From Calothrix sp. PCC 6303 (lineage in GTDB: Bacteria; Cyanobacteriota; Cyanobacteriia; Cyanobacteriales; Nostocaceae): 64,000 nt of DNA. The notes below the pieces were generated by a model. The model was not told where the DNA came from. It saw only the letters and a program-made list of their open reading frames with translations, and did no database searches. Shown here piece after piece: positions 40,041 through 49,702 of the stretch. The translations under genes were made by a program, and so were the position numbers. Location: contig NC_019751.1 in assembly GCF_000317435.1 (NCBI RefSeq), positions 434,001 to 498,000 of the forward strand. Direction: 5' to 3'. The first letter of the stretch is position 1. The number at the start of each line of letters is the position of its first letter.

Positions 40041-41143
40041 TCAAGCAGTACGAAAACGCGCCAATTCCTCTCCTGTTTTGGCATCATGAGCATGGACAGT
40101 ACAAACTAAGCAAGAATCAAAAGACCTAGCGACATGTCCCACTTCCACAGGATCACTAGGATCTTGAACAGGGGTACCAATCAAAGCTTCTTCCACAGGA
40201 CCCCGTACACCTTTCCCATCCCTAGGTCCAATATTCCAAGTTCCTGGTGCAATCACTTGATAATTTTTGATTTTGCCATCTTGAATATCTACCCAGTGAC
40301 ACAGCGCACCTCGTGAAGCTTCAGTAGCACCCCAACCTCTACCATCGCGTTGAGTTGGTCGAATATACCAGTCATCATTTAACCGGAATTCCCGCAAACA
40401 ATGTTCAGCTTGACGATATAACTTGACGATTTCATGGACTCTTCCCAATTGTCGCAAATGGACACTCGCACCACCCATTGCCTTGAACATGCTCAGAATG
40501 AAGCCATCGTAATGTTGCCAAGATTCCCCATGCTTCCCACCAGCAACTAATTGTCGGGCAAAGGGTCCAACTTCTAATCTGCCGTAATCTTGATGGCTAA
40601 CGGCACTTGACCAGGAGTATTTACCTTCAAAGTCCTTATCATTTTTCTGAGTTGGTTTACTGGTGCGCTCAAAAGGATGAATATCAGTATCAGCTTCGTC
40701 ATACCAGGAGTGACTTAAATTCTCACGAATAAAACTGTGATCTATAGATGTGTGGGTATCTGTAAAGCTATCATATACACCACCCTTCATAAAAGTAGCA
40801 GCATTTCGCCCCTCAATGGTGGGCTTTTGGTACTTGGTTTCGTGAGGAAGATATCCCCAAGTACCATAACGTCCAACACCTGCACCAAATTTATCTAATC
40901 CAATATCTAAACCCATCCGCCAGTATAAACCTAGGTCAGAATTCCAGTGTTCTGGCTTCTCATTTAGCCAAACATTGAAATCCTCAGCGGTTTGGATTTC
41001 TTCGTATCTTTCCAAAGAACAACCTAACCATATAGGTTCAAGCCAGTTTCGCCGGAAGTATTCCAAAATAGACCAAGCACGGGTGACATCCGTTAATGTG
41101 GGAGCGCACATCACCCCACCAGGCACCATATAACTGCTGTGGG
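40041..41143 (-). pseudogene. hupL: hupL, 3' part (uptake hydrogenase large subunit), interrupted
   Basis: Encodes residues from SYMVPGGVMCAPTLTDV to the C-terminus, about 362 codons beyond the junction. It includes the distal NiFe ligand motif SCLVCTVHAHD followed by AKTGEELARFRTA, the tail that the HupW-type protease removes in maturation. The 20-bp direct repeat at 41124..41143 forms its 5' edge. The codon phase matches the 5' part at 50429..50941: joining them gives a 531-residue HupL. The open frame seems to start at ATG 41129 but this is internal. Without excision this half lacks the proximal CxxC pair and cannot bind the NiFe centre. Confidence 0.95.
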
Positions 41144-41343
41144 AACCAGTGATATCCTCAAAATGTTAGGGAATAACCCATTTTATTAGCTTTTATGTCT
41201 GCAATAACATTTAACTTTCAGCATTCCAGCTTATAAATAAGGGAATATTTAGGGAATAAGTACGCAGACTTCACCGACTTATTTCCGATATCTTTGCAGA
41301 TTTTGAGCCGCAACACACTTCAGACGGTAGCGATAAACAAACA

Positions 41344-42660
41344 ATGGTGAAAATTAGAGCGACAGAATTGCAGTATCAAGAAGTATTTGAACAGAAGTTA
41401 GTCGCAGCCAATAGTAATTTAAAAAGAGATAGAATTAGAGTTAGCATCAAACAAACTGGTAATTCCCTTCAATTACGAGCTACCTTACCGTTGAAACCAG
41501 GTGATTGCCAACGTTCAGGGAAGGAGAAAAAGCAGTATGATTTATCCTTGGGGATACCAGCAAATTTAGAAGGACTAAAAACGGCGATTGAAGAAAGTTA
41601 TGAGTTGGGTAAGTTAATCGCTCGTCAGACCTTTGAGTGGAATGAGAAGTATTTAGGAGTTAAATCTAGGGATAAAAAAGAGATAAAAACCATTGGAGAA
41701 TTACTAGACAATTTTGAAGAAAATTATTATAAAACTCGCCAGAAAACTATAACTAGTCAAAATACATTTGCTAATTATACATCTGTGATTAAAAGAAGCT
41801 TTCCTACGAAAACTTTAGCAATAAAGAATAATTTCGAGCAAATTATTAATACATCTCAAGGGAATAAAAAAAACGAATTAATTGCCGTAACTTCGGTTTT
41901 GATTAAAACCTTTCAATTAGACTTCACCTTGGATGTAAAACGAGATGGTGTTACACCTGCTTTCAGAGAAATTCCCGACGATGAGAAAATAACTCATTCC
42001 TTTGAACTATTTGAAAAATTCGCTTTCAACCGGAAAAATACAAACATCTGTGAAGAAACCGACACCTGGCAAATGTGGCGATGGGTATACGGAATGCTAG
42101 CAACCTTTGGATTAAGACCAAGGGAATTATTTGTCCAGCCAGATATTAATTGGTGGATATCTCCCCAAAATATTGATAATACTTGGAAAGTAAATAAAGA
42201 CACTAAAACAGGATATCGAGAAGTTATCCCTTTTGTTCCTGAATGGGTAGAATTATTCGATTTAAAAAATCCCCAACCTTTAAAAATTTTAGATAAAAAA
42301 GTTGCGAAAATTGCATCTGTACATAGTATTAATTGGATGCGGAGAGATATATCGAGATGGTTTAGAAAAGTTGGAATTGAGTTTCAACCCTACGATTTGC
42401 GTCATGCTTGCGCGATTCGATCGCATCTTCAAGGAATACCAATCAAAGCTGCTGCCGATAATTTAGGTCATACTGTTGATGAACATACAAAGACCTATCA
42501 AAGATGGTTTGGGATTGAAAATCGTAAAAAAGCTTTTGGTGATGTGATTAGTCAAAAGGCTTTAATTGAAGTGCAGAAGAATGAAATATTGGCGTTACGG
42601 ATGGAAAGTGAGAGGTTAAAGTTGGAAGTTGAAAGATTGAAATTTCAGAAAAACAGTTAA
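41344..42660 (+). CDS. xisC: XisC-like tyrosine recombinase for hupL element
   Basis: A 438-residue tyrosine recombinase of the XisA/XisC group. Catalytic residues: first Arg in TFGLRPRELF (about 260), DLRHACAIR (about 351), LGHTVDEHTKTYQRW with the His and the Tyr nucleophile (about 375 to 388). A coiled-coil tail follows. XisC excises the hupL element in heterocysts by recombining the short core repeats. The gene points away from the nearby hupL 3' part, so its promoter lies in the 200-bp end of the element. Intact. Confidence 0.92.
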   Translation: MVKIRATELQYQEVFEQKLVAANSNLKRDRIRVSIKQTGNSLQLRATLPLKPGDCQRSGKEKKQYDLSLGIPANLEGLKTAIEESYELGKLIARQTFEWNEKYLGVKSRDKKEIKTIGELLDNFEENYYKTRQKTITSQNTFANYTSVIKRSFPTKTLAIKNNFEQIINTSQGNKKNELIAVTSVLIKTFQLDFTLDVKRDGVTPAFREIPDDEKITHSFELFEKFAFNRKNTNICEETDTWQMWRWVYGMLATFGLRPRELFVQPDINWWISPQNIDNTWKVNKDTKTGYREVIPFVPEWVELFDLKNPQPLKILDKKVAKIASVHSINWMRRDISRWFRKVGIEFQPYDLRHACAIRSHLQGIPIKAAADNLGHTVDEHTKTYQRWFGIENRKKAFGDVISQKALIEVQKNEILALRMESERLKLEVERLKFQKNS

Positions 42661-43072
42661 AATTTAGTTAACTTATAAACATAGATTAAATAAAGTGCAA
42701 AAGTAGTGGAACAACACAGCTAAATAGTGCTTTAGATTTATAATTTGTAGGACGCTAAAGCGCAACTACGAGCCTTTTCTATTGCATCATTTTAGTCATG
42801 TTAATCCAGTAGAGTATTTAATGTCTAAGCGGAGCTTTAATCACAATTTCACTATTAAATTCACGCGACTTATTTAATGAAAAAATATCATTGTAATCGA
42901 TGTATTTCAGGAGTAAATTATTTACTAACTGTGCCTTGTAAGGAATTTTAGAGGTAGTAAGTACGCCAAAGATTATAAGTTAATTATTAAAATTAGTTAC
43001 GAGAAGTGAATTTGAGCATTTTAGCGGGGAAGTATTATATCAGTAAAGTTTAGGCTAAGGTGTTGATTTAGT
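42661..43072. other. Gene-free spacer in hupL element
   Basis: About 410 bp with no supported gene. It contains gtaggacgctaaagcgcaac, a short sequence type often repeated in Nostocales spacers, and the promoter of the hydrolase. Confidence 0.4.
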
Positions 43073-44002
43073 ATGCTTGTCTTCTTCATTCATGGTGTCA
43101 ATACCCAAAATTGTAGATATGCTGACACACTCATAAGAAACATCAAGAAGAATGTTAAAACTCCAGCAAACTTCTACTCAAGCTTTTGGGGAAATTTATT
43201 CAATGATAAGAAACACCAACTTATTGGATATCTTGAAAAAGATTTTTCAAGAGTTTGTGAAAATCATAAAGAATACAAGGGGTATTATAATGATATTTAC
43301 AGATACAAGAAACGTAGGAACGATTTAGTCAGTAATTTTTTAGGTGACTTTTTAATTTATCAAAATCCTGAGCGTGGGAAGGAAATTCGTCAAGTTATTT
43401 TTGAACAATTCAATCAGTTTTTATATAATCATCCCGATCAGACTCAAATTCACTTTATTGCTCACTCCCTAGGTAGCTTCATACTTTGGGATCTTCTTTT
43501 TTCAGATGCCTTACCCAGCAATGATCCAGCTTTTATTTTTCGTGAAAAATTGAATGATATAAACCTAGAAAGCATCAGTACGCTGGGATGTCCATTGTTA
43601 TTTCTCAAGCAAATGTTAGATATTGACTTTTCGGTAGTAGACCATATATTTGATAAAAAATATCCAAAAGATCCCATTACATCACATTCACATCAACTAA
43701 GATGGGTAAATATAATTCATTCATCTGACTTAATAGCTTATCCTCTCAAAGCTGCTATAGAAGGTGAGATAAGTCCTGAATTACTATTTTTTGATCAGTA
43801 TGTTTGGCAAGATGCTAATGGAACTGAACTGACCTTGAGGAATCTTGGTCAATCAGATTTAGCGATGGTTGTTGCAGCCGAAGATGCTCACTCTTCTTAC
43901 TTTTATGACAATCTTGATGGTGCTATTACAGCAAGAATCATTGGACATAATTTATTAGGGGCAACAAGAGAACTTGAACAAAGGTGTGTCAGCGCAAGAT
44001 AA
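43073..44002 (+). CDS. Alpha/beta-hydrolase (lipase-like) protein
   Basis: A 309-residue predicted cytosolic hydrolase. The strand-turn-helix LVFFIHGVN near residue 2 supplies the oxyanion region and FIAHSLGSFI (about 132) is the nucleophile elbow with Ser in the A-H-S-x-G form. A His candidate is in EDAHSSYFYDN (about 283), giving Ser-Asp-His order. The class includes lipases and acyl hydrolases; the substrate is unknown. It stands alone on the plus strand 70 bp after no other gene, between xisC and the convergent frp. Confidence 0.7.
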   Translation: MLVFFIHGVNTQNCRYADTLIRNIKKNVKTPANFYSSFWGNLFNDKKHQLIGYLEKDFSRVCENHKEYKGYYNDIYRYKKRRNDLVSNFLGDFLIYQNPERGKEIRQVIFEQFNQFLYNHPDQTQIHFIAHSLGSFILWDLLFSDALPSNDPAFIFREKLNDINLESISTLGCPLLFLKQMLDIDFSVVDHIFDKKYPKDPITSHSHQLRWVNIIHSSDLIAYPLKAAIEGEISPELLFFDQYVWQDANGTELTLRNLGQSDLAMVVAAEDAHSSYFYDNLDGAITARIIGHNLLGATRELEQRCVSAR

Positions 44003-44291
44003 ATTCCTGCTGTTTGGAGAGAAAAATATTAATATTTTGCTACAGAAGTGAAGATTATTTGCCGAGGATATCCTTGAGAAAAATGATTGCATGATCCACC
44101 AATTCCCAAGCTGCTAAATATCTTCCATCCCTAACGCGATCGCATATCAGCTACAACGACGAAATTGCTATACTTGTGTAAGTAAGCGATCACACTTAGG
44201 TCGTGCAAGCTTTGCACGCCAGCTACAACTACCAAATTGCGATACTTCGAGAATTAATGCGATCGCTTCCCTAAGATAATAAATTTGCCAT

Positions 44292-44657
44292 TTACATCTT
44301 GGAAAGAGCGGAAATCTTAGCTCGTTTGCTGGGGTCTAAACCTTCGAGTTCAGGAATTTTCAGCCAGTCTTCCTTGACTAATTGGGCAAACACCATAACC
44401 AAAAACGGATAACGAAAATCGTATTTACCATCGAGGTCGTGACGTTTGGCGCTCAAAAAATCATGTAAACGCCACATATCATCCACTTGAGTAATACTTC
44501 CAGCCTGCTCGTTAACCCATCGCATCAATCCGGCAATTTCCCGCTCGTAGGCTAGGTCAAATACCTTGCGCGCGATCGCTTGCTCCTCCAACGACCAACC
44601 ATTTTCAATTCCTTCGTTACCAGTTTCAACTTGTTGAACATCCATGTCTAATCTCAC
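44292..44657 (-). CDS. frp: Fluorescence recovery protein (FRP)
   Basis: A 121-residue helical protein; a Met at 44645 would give 117. The core ITQVDDMWRLHDFLSAKRHDLDGKYDFR (about residue 55) is the diagnostic FRP region, and the C-terminus LEGLDPSKRAKISALSKM matches the family. FRP binds the C-terminal domain of photoactivated OCP, speeds its return to the orange form and detaches it from the phycobilisome. It lies 118 bp downstream of ocp, same strand, the usual pair. The pair lies within the hupL element. Confidence 0.93.
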   Translation of the reverse strand: MRLDMDVQQVETGNEGIENGWSLEEQAIARKVFDLAYEREIAGLMRWVNEQAGSITQVDDMWRLHDFLSAKRHDLDGKYDFRYPFLVMVFAQLVKEDWLKIPELEGLDPSKRAKISALSKM

Positions 44658-44775
44658 AAAGCTACTTAATTCCCCTACAATCCCCAGGTTGAGAATTCGT
44701 AGCGTTATTTATTTTCTAAATATTATTAGTCCTGTCTATACAAAAGTTTACATAACTGAGTACCAACTTTGCAAC

Positions 44776-45738
44776 CTAATGCCCCAGATTCAGCAATTCC
44801 TTGGGAGAAGCCAATAAATCGATCGCCACAAAGAAAATTTGGTTTTCTGGATTGAGTAAGAATCGCCAAGCAATATTCATGCCCACATCCTTACCAAACC
44901 AAGGGGTTTGGACTTTGCCAGTTATTTTAATCCGGGTGTAACCATCCTCCGCAGGTTCGATAACTCCCTTTTCTGGTAGCAACTTCAAGTTCTGGCAGTC
45001 TTCGTGGAAGAAGGTGAGTATCTTATCGCTACCGACAATTGGACGCTGGAATGGGGGTTGTAAACCTCCGTCGGGGGCAAAAAGTTGAATCAGAGCATCG
45101 AATTGATTGGCGTTCATGTTGTTCATGTATTCCAAAATTATCGGGTTTTCGACACCTGGAATTGCCGTAATTCGGTTTTTATCGGATATTTCTTTGGGTG
45201 GAACTACGGGTTCGGCAACGCGACTATAGTTTTCTAACTGGGATGTATCAAAGCCCATATCCACTACTGTATTGCGGAGAATGGTAATTTGTTGACCGGG
45301 GTCTACATCGCGGATTGCTTGCAGTACTGCCAGAGCATTGGCTGAAAGTTCATAACCTTGGGGTATTGGGGTGACAATCCCCGCTTCCATCCACTTCCCT
45401 AATTGGAACCAGAAGCCGAGTTTGATATTTGCCGACCAGGTTGCGTAGATGCGGCAAATGGGTCGATCCGTACCGCTTGCGAGGTCGCACATTAATTGTT
45501 CTTGCTCGGCAAAACTCATCCGCTCGATTTGGCTGAGGGTGCTACTCACAAATCGCATGTTTACCTCATCGGGAGTCGCAATAGAGAGTTTTTTGCCCAT
45601 CTCCAAATAAGCAAACCAAATTAACGCCAACCGATCTTCTATTCTCAATTGCTTAAAACGGGCGATCGTTGCTGGGACTACATCCGCAGCAAGGGTTTCA
45701 GGGAAAATATGACGGGCTGATTCGATGCTAATTGACAT
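44776..45738 (-). CDS. ocp: Orange carotenoid protein (OCP1 type)
   Basis: A 320-residue OCP from the ATG at 45738 (MSISIESARHIFP); an ATG five codons earlier is possible but atypical. The N-terminal all-helical carotenoid domain spans residues 1 to about 165 (YATWSANIKLGFWFQLGKWMEAGIV near 103 to 127), a linker follows, and the C-terminal NTF2-like domain runs from about 195 (NPIILEYMNNMNANQFDALIQLFAPDG) to the end. OCP quenches excess phycobilisome energy under strong blue light. Presence of frp next to it fits the OCP1 type. Location inside an element deleted in heterocysts is unusual. Full length and intact. Confidence 0.95.
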   Translation of the reverse strand: MSISIESARHIFPETLAADVVPATIARFKQLRIEDRLALIWFAYLEMGKKLSIATPDEVNMRFVSSTLSQIERMSFAEQEQLMCDLASGTDRPICRIYATWSANIKLGFWFQLGKWMEAGIVTPIPQGYELSANALAVLQAIRDVDPGQQITILRNTVVDMGFDTSQLENYSRVAEPVVPPKEISDKNRITAIPGVENPIILEYMNNMNANQFDALIQLFAPDGGLQPPFQRPIVGSDKILTFFHEDCQNLKLLPEKGVIEPAEDGYTRIKITGKVQTPWFGKDVGMNIAWRFLLNPENQIFFVAIDLLASPKELLNLGH

Positions 45739-46150
45739 CCCTTTGCACTCCAAGAAAAAGCAATTAAGTTTAGTTTACACTGCTTTATAAAACCTACGAC
45801 TGATGCTGCGATTGGGATTGCTGGGGATATCCACAATAAAATCTGATATTACGACGCTGTGAAGATGGCGAGTGCAAGTATTTTGGTAATTAACTTTATC
45901 GAAGATAATAAAATTAGAATGAGAATTCTTGGACAGTAGCATTCTTCTTGCAGATGCTATTGCGCCTAATAAATCACGGCACCCGAACTTATATCAAAAA
46001 AACTTGACATATCAGCTAAGTAGGTCGGTGTTGAAAATTGTCGTTGTAGGGAGTGAGTAGTGAGTAGCGAATAGTGAGTAGGGGTAAGACTTTGAAGGCA
46101 ATTTACATTACGTTACATAGTTGTGTTTATTCTTACCAAAAAATTGGGTC
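45739..46150. promoter_or_regulatory. Upstream region of ocp
   Basis: About 400 bp between ocp and the TnpB element, leftwards promoter for ocp expected. It contains a gagtagtgagtagcgaatag repeat block near 46050 and no gene. Confidence 0.4.
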
Positions 46151-47555
46151 TAAAGCCCCGTCCTTGTAGGACGGCTTTTTCATGATTATTGCTCATAATT
46201 GTGGTAAAATTACGTTAGTACATGCAACGTAAATATGCTGGTATTTGAGGCAAAGCTTGAGGGACTTAAAGAACAGTATCAGTTGCTTGATGAAGCAATT
46301 AGAACTGCTCGTTTTGTTCGCAATGCTTGTATCAGATATTGGATGGACAACGGCAGGTGCTACCCTGCGGGAACGCTTTCAGCGAACAAGTCGGGAGACC
46401 CGCCCAACGCACTGCCTCACAAAAGTATCGGCAGGTACGAGTTGAGTGCTTATTGTGCTGTGCTTGCTAAAGCAGCCGAGTTTCCTTGGGTGTCGAAACT
46501 TAACTCGATGGCTCGTCAAGCTAGTGCTGAAAGAGCATGGTCTGCCATTGCGAGATTTTTTGACAATTGCAAAAAGTCTAAACCAGGCAAGAAGGGATTT
46601 CCAAAGTTTAAGAAAGAACAAACTCACGGGAGTGTTGAATATAAAACCACTGGATGGTGTTTGTCCGATGATCGCAAGTTCATCACTTTCACTGATGGTT
46701 TTAAAGCAGGAACTTTTAAACTCTGGGGAACCCGTGACCTGCACTTTTACCAACTCAAACAGTTTAAAAGAGTGCGGGTTGTGCGTCGTGCCGATGGGTA
46801 TTATGCCCAATTTTGCATTGATCACCAACGGGTTGAAAGGCGAGAACCAACGGGTAAAACTATTGGTATTGATGTGGGGTTGAACCACTTCTATACAGAT
46901 AGCAATGGGGAAACAGTCACCAATCCTAGACACCTGCGTAAATCCGAGAAGTCTTTGAAACGGTTGCAGCGCCGGATGTCCAAGACTAAAAAAGGGTCTC
47001 AAAACAGAATTAAGTTTAGAAATAAACTTGCGCGTAAGCATCTCAAAGTAAGTCGCCAACGTAAAGACTTTGCTGTAAAAACAGCAAGGTGCGTAGTGAG
47101 GTCTAACGACCTCGTGGCGTATGAAGATTTGATGGTGCGAAATATGGTCAAGAATCATCGCTTGGCTAAGTCGATTAGTGATGCGTCGTGGTCGCTGTTT
47201 CGTCAATGGGTTGAGTATTTTGGCAAGGTCTTTGGGGTGGTGACAGTTGCTGTGTCGTCTCACTACACCAGTCAAAATTGCTCGAATTGTGGGCAAATTG
47301 TCAAGAAGACTCTTAGCACTAGAACTCATATTTGTCCTCATTGTGGGCATACCCAAGACCGAGATTGGAACGCAGCACGCAATATACTGGAAAAAGCATT
47401 AAGTACGGCGGGTCACGTCGGAACTAAAGCCTCTGGAGAGACTGATCAATACTTGGGTGGGGAAACTCCTCCAAGCAAATCAACTCGTGGAAAGAGGAAA
47501 CCCAAGAAGTGATTCTTGGAATCCTCGTGCATTTATGCCGGGGAGGATGTCAAAA
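46150..47555 (+). mobile_element. IS200/IS605-type TnpB element without TnpA
   Basis: Left-end hairpin agccccgtcc-ttgt-aggacggct (about 46153..46177) and right-end hairpin atcctcgtgc...ccggggaggat (47521..47548) frame a single tnpB gene. There is no Y1 transposase gene, so movement would need one in trans. The right end should encode the 3' part of the guide (omega) RNA. Exact ends are uncertain by about 10 bp. Confidence 0.75.
46235..47512 (+). CDS. TnpB RNA-guided nuclease (IS605 OrfB)
   Basis: A 425-residue TnpB. The split RuvC site is complete: Asp in IGIDVGLNHF (about residue 210), Glu in VAYEDLMVRNM (about 295), and Asp in HTQDRDWNAARNI (about 375); the zinc finger CSNCGQIVKK...CPHCGH lies between. 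TnpB uses a guide RNA from the element's right end to cleave DNA at vacated sites and so keeps the element in place. A catalytically intact protein without TnpA may have been kept for this or another role. Confidence 0.93.
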   Translation: MLVFEAKLEGLKEQYQLLDEAIRTARFVRNACIRYWMDNGRCYPAGTLSANKSGDPPNALPHKSIGRYELSAYCAVLAKAAEFPWVSKLNSMARQASAERAWSAIARFFDNCKKSKPGKKGFPKFKKEQTHGSVEYKTTGWCLSDDRKFITFTDGFKAGTFKLWGTRDLHFYQLKQFKRVRVVRRADGYYAQFCIDHQRVERREPTGKTIGIDVGLNHFYTDSNGETVTNPRHLRKSEKSLKRLQRRMSKTKKGSQNRIKFRNKLARKHLKVSRQRKDFAVKTARCVVRSNDLVAYEDLMVRNMVKNHRLAKSISDASWSLFRQWVEYFGKVFGVVTVAVSSHYTSQNCSNCGQIVKKTLSTRTHICPHCGHTQDRDWNAARNILEKALSTAGHVGTKASGETDQYLGGETPPSKSTRGKRKPKK

Positions 47556-47601
47556 ACCGCAATCTGCTAAACTACAGATGCTCACTTGCGCCGATGTAAA
47601 A

Positions 47602-48294
47602 ATGCGCTCAAACGTTGATCCTCAGAAGATTGAACAACTCATGAAAGCTTTAGGTAGGGAAGCCCGTGGCTCAGGCTGTATCTACTTTACAGGTGGCGCT
47701 AGCGCCCTACTTATCGGGTGGCGTAATTCGACAGTGGATATCGATATTCGTCTAGATCCCGAACCTCCAGGTATTTTCCAAGCAATTGCTAAACTCAAAC
47801 AACAATTAGAGCGTGTTTATAAATAAAATTATGTCATTCTGAGGAACGAAGAATCTAGGTTTTGCGGCGTAGTCGAGAGATACTTCACTACGCTATCGCT
47901 ACGTTCAGTATGACAAATCGAGATTTTTGCCGAATTTATAAACACCCTCTTAGACATCAACATCGAACTGGCTTCCCCACAGGACTTCTTACCCCCGCTT
48001 CCAGGATGGCGTGATAGAAGCGTTTTCATTGGACGGCAAGGTGAAATCTCATTTTATCATTATGACTTCACAGCCCAAGCCCTGTCTAAGCTATCTAGGG
48101 GATATAACCGCGATATTGATGATGTTCAAGCCATGTATAAACAGAAATTATTTGATTTAGAAAAACTACGTGAATGCTTTGAGGCAATCGAACCTGAATT
48201 GATCCGATTTCCTGCTTTGAATCCTGATGTGCTGAAAAATAGAATTGAAGAATTTATTCAGCGTTGTGATAGCACATCGGAGGAAAATCCATAA
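47602..48294 (+). pseudogene. Nucleotidyltransferase-like gene (DUF6036 type) broken by a MITE
   Basis: Two coding parts: 47602..47808 (MRSNVDPQKIEQLMKAL..., with YFTGGASALLIGWRNSTVDIDIRL resembling the GGxxA...DIDI core of nucleotidyltransferase-like DUF6036 proteins) and 47950..48294 (LDINIELASPQDFLPPLPGW...). The 141-bp MITE at 47809..47949 brings a stop codon. Removing it with one TTA copy restores QQLDINIELASPQDF in frame. The stop (48292..48294) overlaps the ATG of the next gene, so they formed an operon. Related proteins occur beside small partners in toxin-antitoxin-like pairs; that is only a possibility. Confidence 0.8.
47809..47949. mobile_element. 141-bp MITE with 3-bp target duplication
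   Basis: Ends gagcgtgtttataaat (47809) and atttataaacaccctc (47949) are inverted repeats with one mismatch; TTA occurs on both sides (47806..47808, 47950..47952). A 3-bp TNA duplication suggests mobilisation by an IS5-group transposase. The inside contains gtcattctgaggaacgaag, a widespread repeat motif. Confidence 0.85.
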
Positions 48295-48590
48295 TGGAAC
48301 TAAATGAATTGCCAGGAGCGGAATTAATTTTACCTGGATTGGAAGATATTCGCCAGGGCAGAAATAATACCATCGGTTCGTTGCTGATAGCGATCGCATC
48401 CGTGCGCTTAACCGCAGCAGGCTTGGATATTCCGCAAAAACCTCTAATATCCGAGCCAGAACTAGCTTTGTATGCCCATCTTCAAAACGAACGCGATGAT
48501 GCTTATTCTTACTATAATGCTTTACTAAATAGCCTCAATAGCTTTTGCAATGCACTTGAACTAAATAAGTTGTCGTCTCTGTCTCAATAG
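48294..48590 (+). CDS. Small hypothetical partner protein
   Basis: A 98-residue protein whose ATG overlaps the stop of the nucleotidyltransferase-like gene (TAATG). It starts MELNELPGAELILPGLEDIRQGRNNTIGSLLIAIASVRL and is helical and acidic. I recognise no family. Tight coupling suggests it acts with the broken upstream gene, so it may now be without function. Confidence 0.65.
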   Translation: MELNELPGAELILPGLEDIRQGRNNTIGSLLIAIASVRLTAAGLDIPQKPLISEPELALYAHLQNERDDAYSYYNALLNSLNSFCNALELNKLSSLSQ

Positions 48591-48650
48591 CTGTAGTATT
48601 ATCAAGAAGATTGGTAATACTTTGCAAAATGTAACAGTGAACATCGGAGT

Positions 48651-49505
48651 ATGACGCATACATTCTTTGCCGATAGGGTTGCGGTGCTAGCGACAATGCA
48701 TCAAAAAGAAAAAGTCATTGCACCCATCTTAGAACGGAATTTGGGTATCAAGCTTCAGGTTCCTGAAAACTTTAATACCGATCAATTTGGAACCTTTACA
48801 CGCGATCGCTCTCGACCAGATAATCAGAAAATAACTGCTCGCTTGAAGGCAGAAAGCGCACTGGAACTGACGGGAGAAACTTTAGCAGTTGCTAGTGAGG
48901 GAAGTTTCGCTCCACATCCTAGTTTTCCCATGATTCCTTGCAACCATGAATTGATTATCTTAGTCGATCGGGTTCATCAAATAGAAATTTTCGGTCAAGT
49001 AATTTCCACAGAAACCAATTATAGTCATAAAACTGTTAGAAGTTTAGAAGAAGCACAGGTTTTTGCCCAAACTATTGGCTTTCCAGAACATGGTTTGGTG
49101 GTTATGCCTGATTCATCCACTAAGAATCCTGATGAAATTGTCAAGGGTATCGTCAGTGAATCACAACTGTTAACTGTTGTCAAGGAAGCGTTGCGGCGAT
49201 CTCCCACCGTTCATTTAGAAACAGACATGCGCGCACTTTATAACCCTACCCGCATGAACGCGATCGCACAAGCTACCAAAAACCTTGTCGCGGCAATTCA
49301 AAGCACTTGCCCCAAGTGTAACTATCCCGGTTTTGAGCTAGTGAAACGCATACCTGGTTTGCCATGTGGGCTATGTGATTCTCCAACAATGCTGACTCAT
49401 ATCGCTGTGTATCAGTGCCATCACTGTAGTTTTCGTCAAGAAAAATTATTTCCTGATGGTGTTGAAGTTGCTGATCCAGCCCAATGTTCTCACTGTAATC
49501 CTTAA
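48651..49505 (+). CDS. DUF6671-type protein with zinc ribbons
   Basis: A 284-residue soluble protein. The N-terminus ADRVAVLATMHQKEKVIAPILERNLGIKLQVP and TARLKAESALELTGETLAVASEGSFAPHPSFPMIPCNHELIILVD are characteristic of a conserved bacterial protein (DUF6671). The C-terminal third has three cysteine pairs: CPKCNY, CGLCDSP, CHHCSF and final CSHC, indicating zinc ribbons. Function unknown. It lies 60 bp after the small protein on the same strand. Confidence 0.7.
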   Translation: MTHTFFADRVAVLATMHQKEKVIAPILERNLGIKLQVPENFNTDQFGTFTRDRSRPDNQKITARLKAESALELTGETLAVASEGSFAPHPSFPMIPCNHELIILVDRVHQIEIFGQVISTETNYSHKTVRSLEEAQVFAQTIGFPEHGLVVMPDSSTKNPDEIVKGIVSESQLLTVVKEALRRSPTVHLETDMRALYNPTRMNAIAQATKNLVAAIQSTCPKCNYPGFELVKRIPGLPCGLCDSPTMLTHIAVYQCHHCSFRQEKLFPDGVEVADPAQCSHCNP

Positions 49506-49702
49506 TTGCGATCGCACTCACCACCAAAACCCTATTTTAGTTAATTCATGCGATTGCTCAAAGAAATCATAATCAACCCAAATGGAGTAATTACACGGGA
49601 TTTTTTGTATAATAGTTAGATATTCGCAACATGCATAATATTCTTATCAAATCCCCGTAACTATTGTTTTGTAGCATTCACATACAATAAAGGATTAGTA
49701 AA

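Noticed and set aside
41129-41131. ATG at 41129 as the start of an independent hupL
   Set aside because: It lies within the core repeat and corresponds to an internal Met of HupL (SYMVPGG), so it is not a native start.
46153-46177. Rho-independent terminator
   Set aside because: The hairpin with following T-run looks like a terminator but its position 60 bp before tnpB fits the left-end hairpin of the IS better, and no plus-strand gene ends there.
46379-47356. 325-codon minus-strand frame
   Set aside because: It is the antisense shadow of tnpB, whose RuvC residues and zinc finger are complete on the plus strand.
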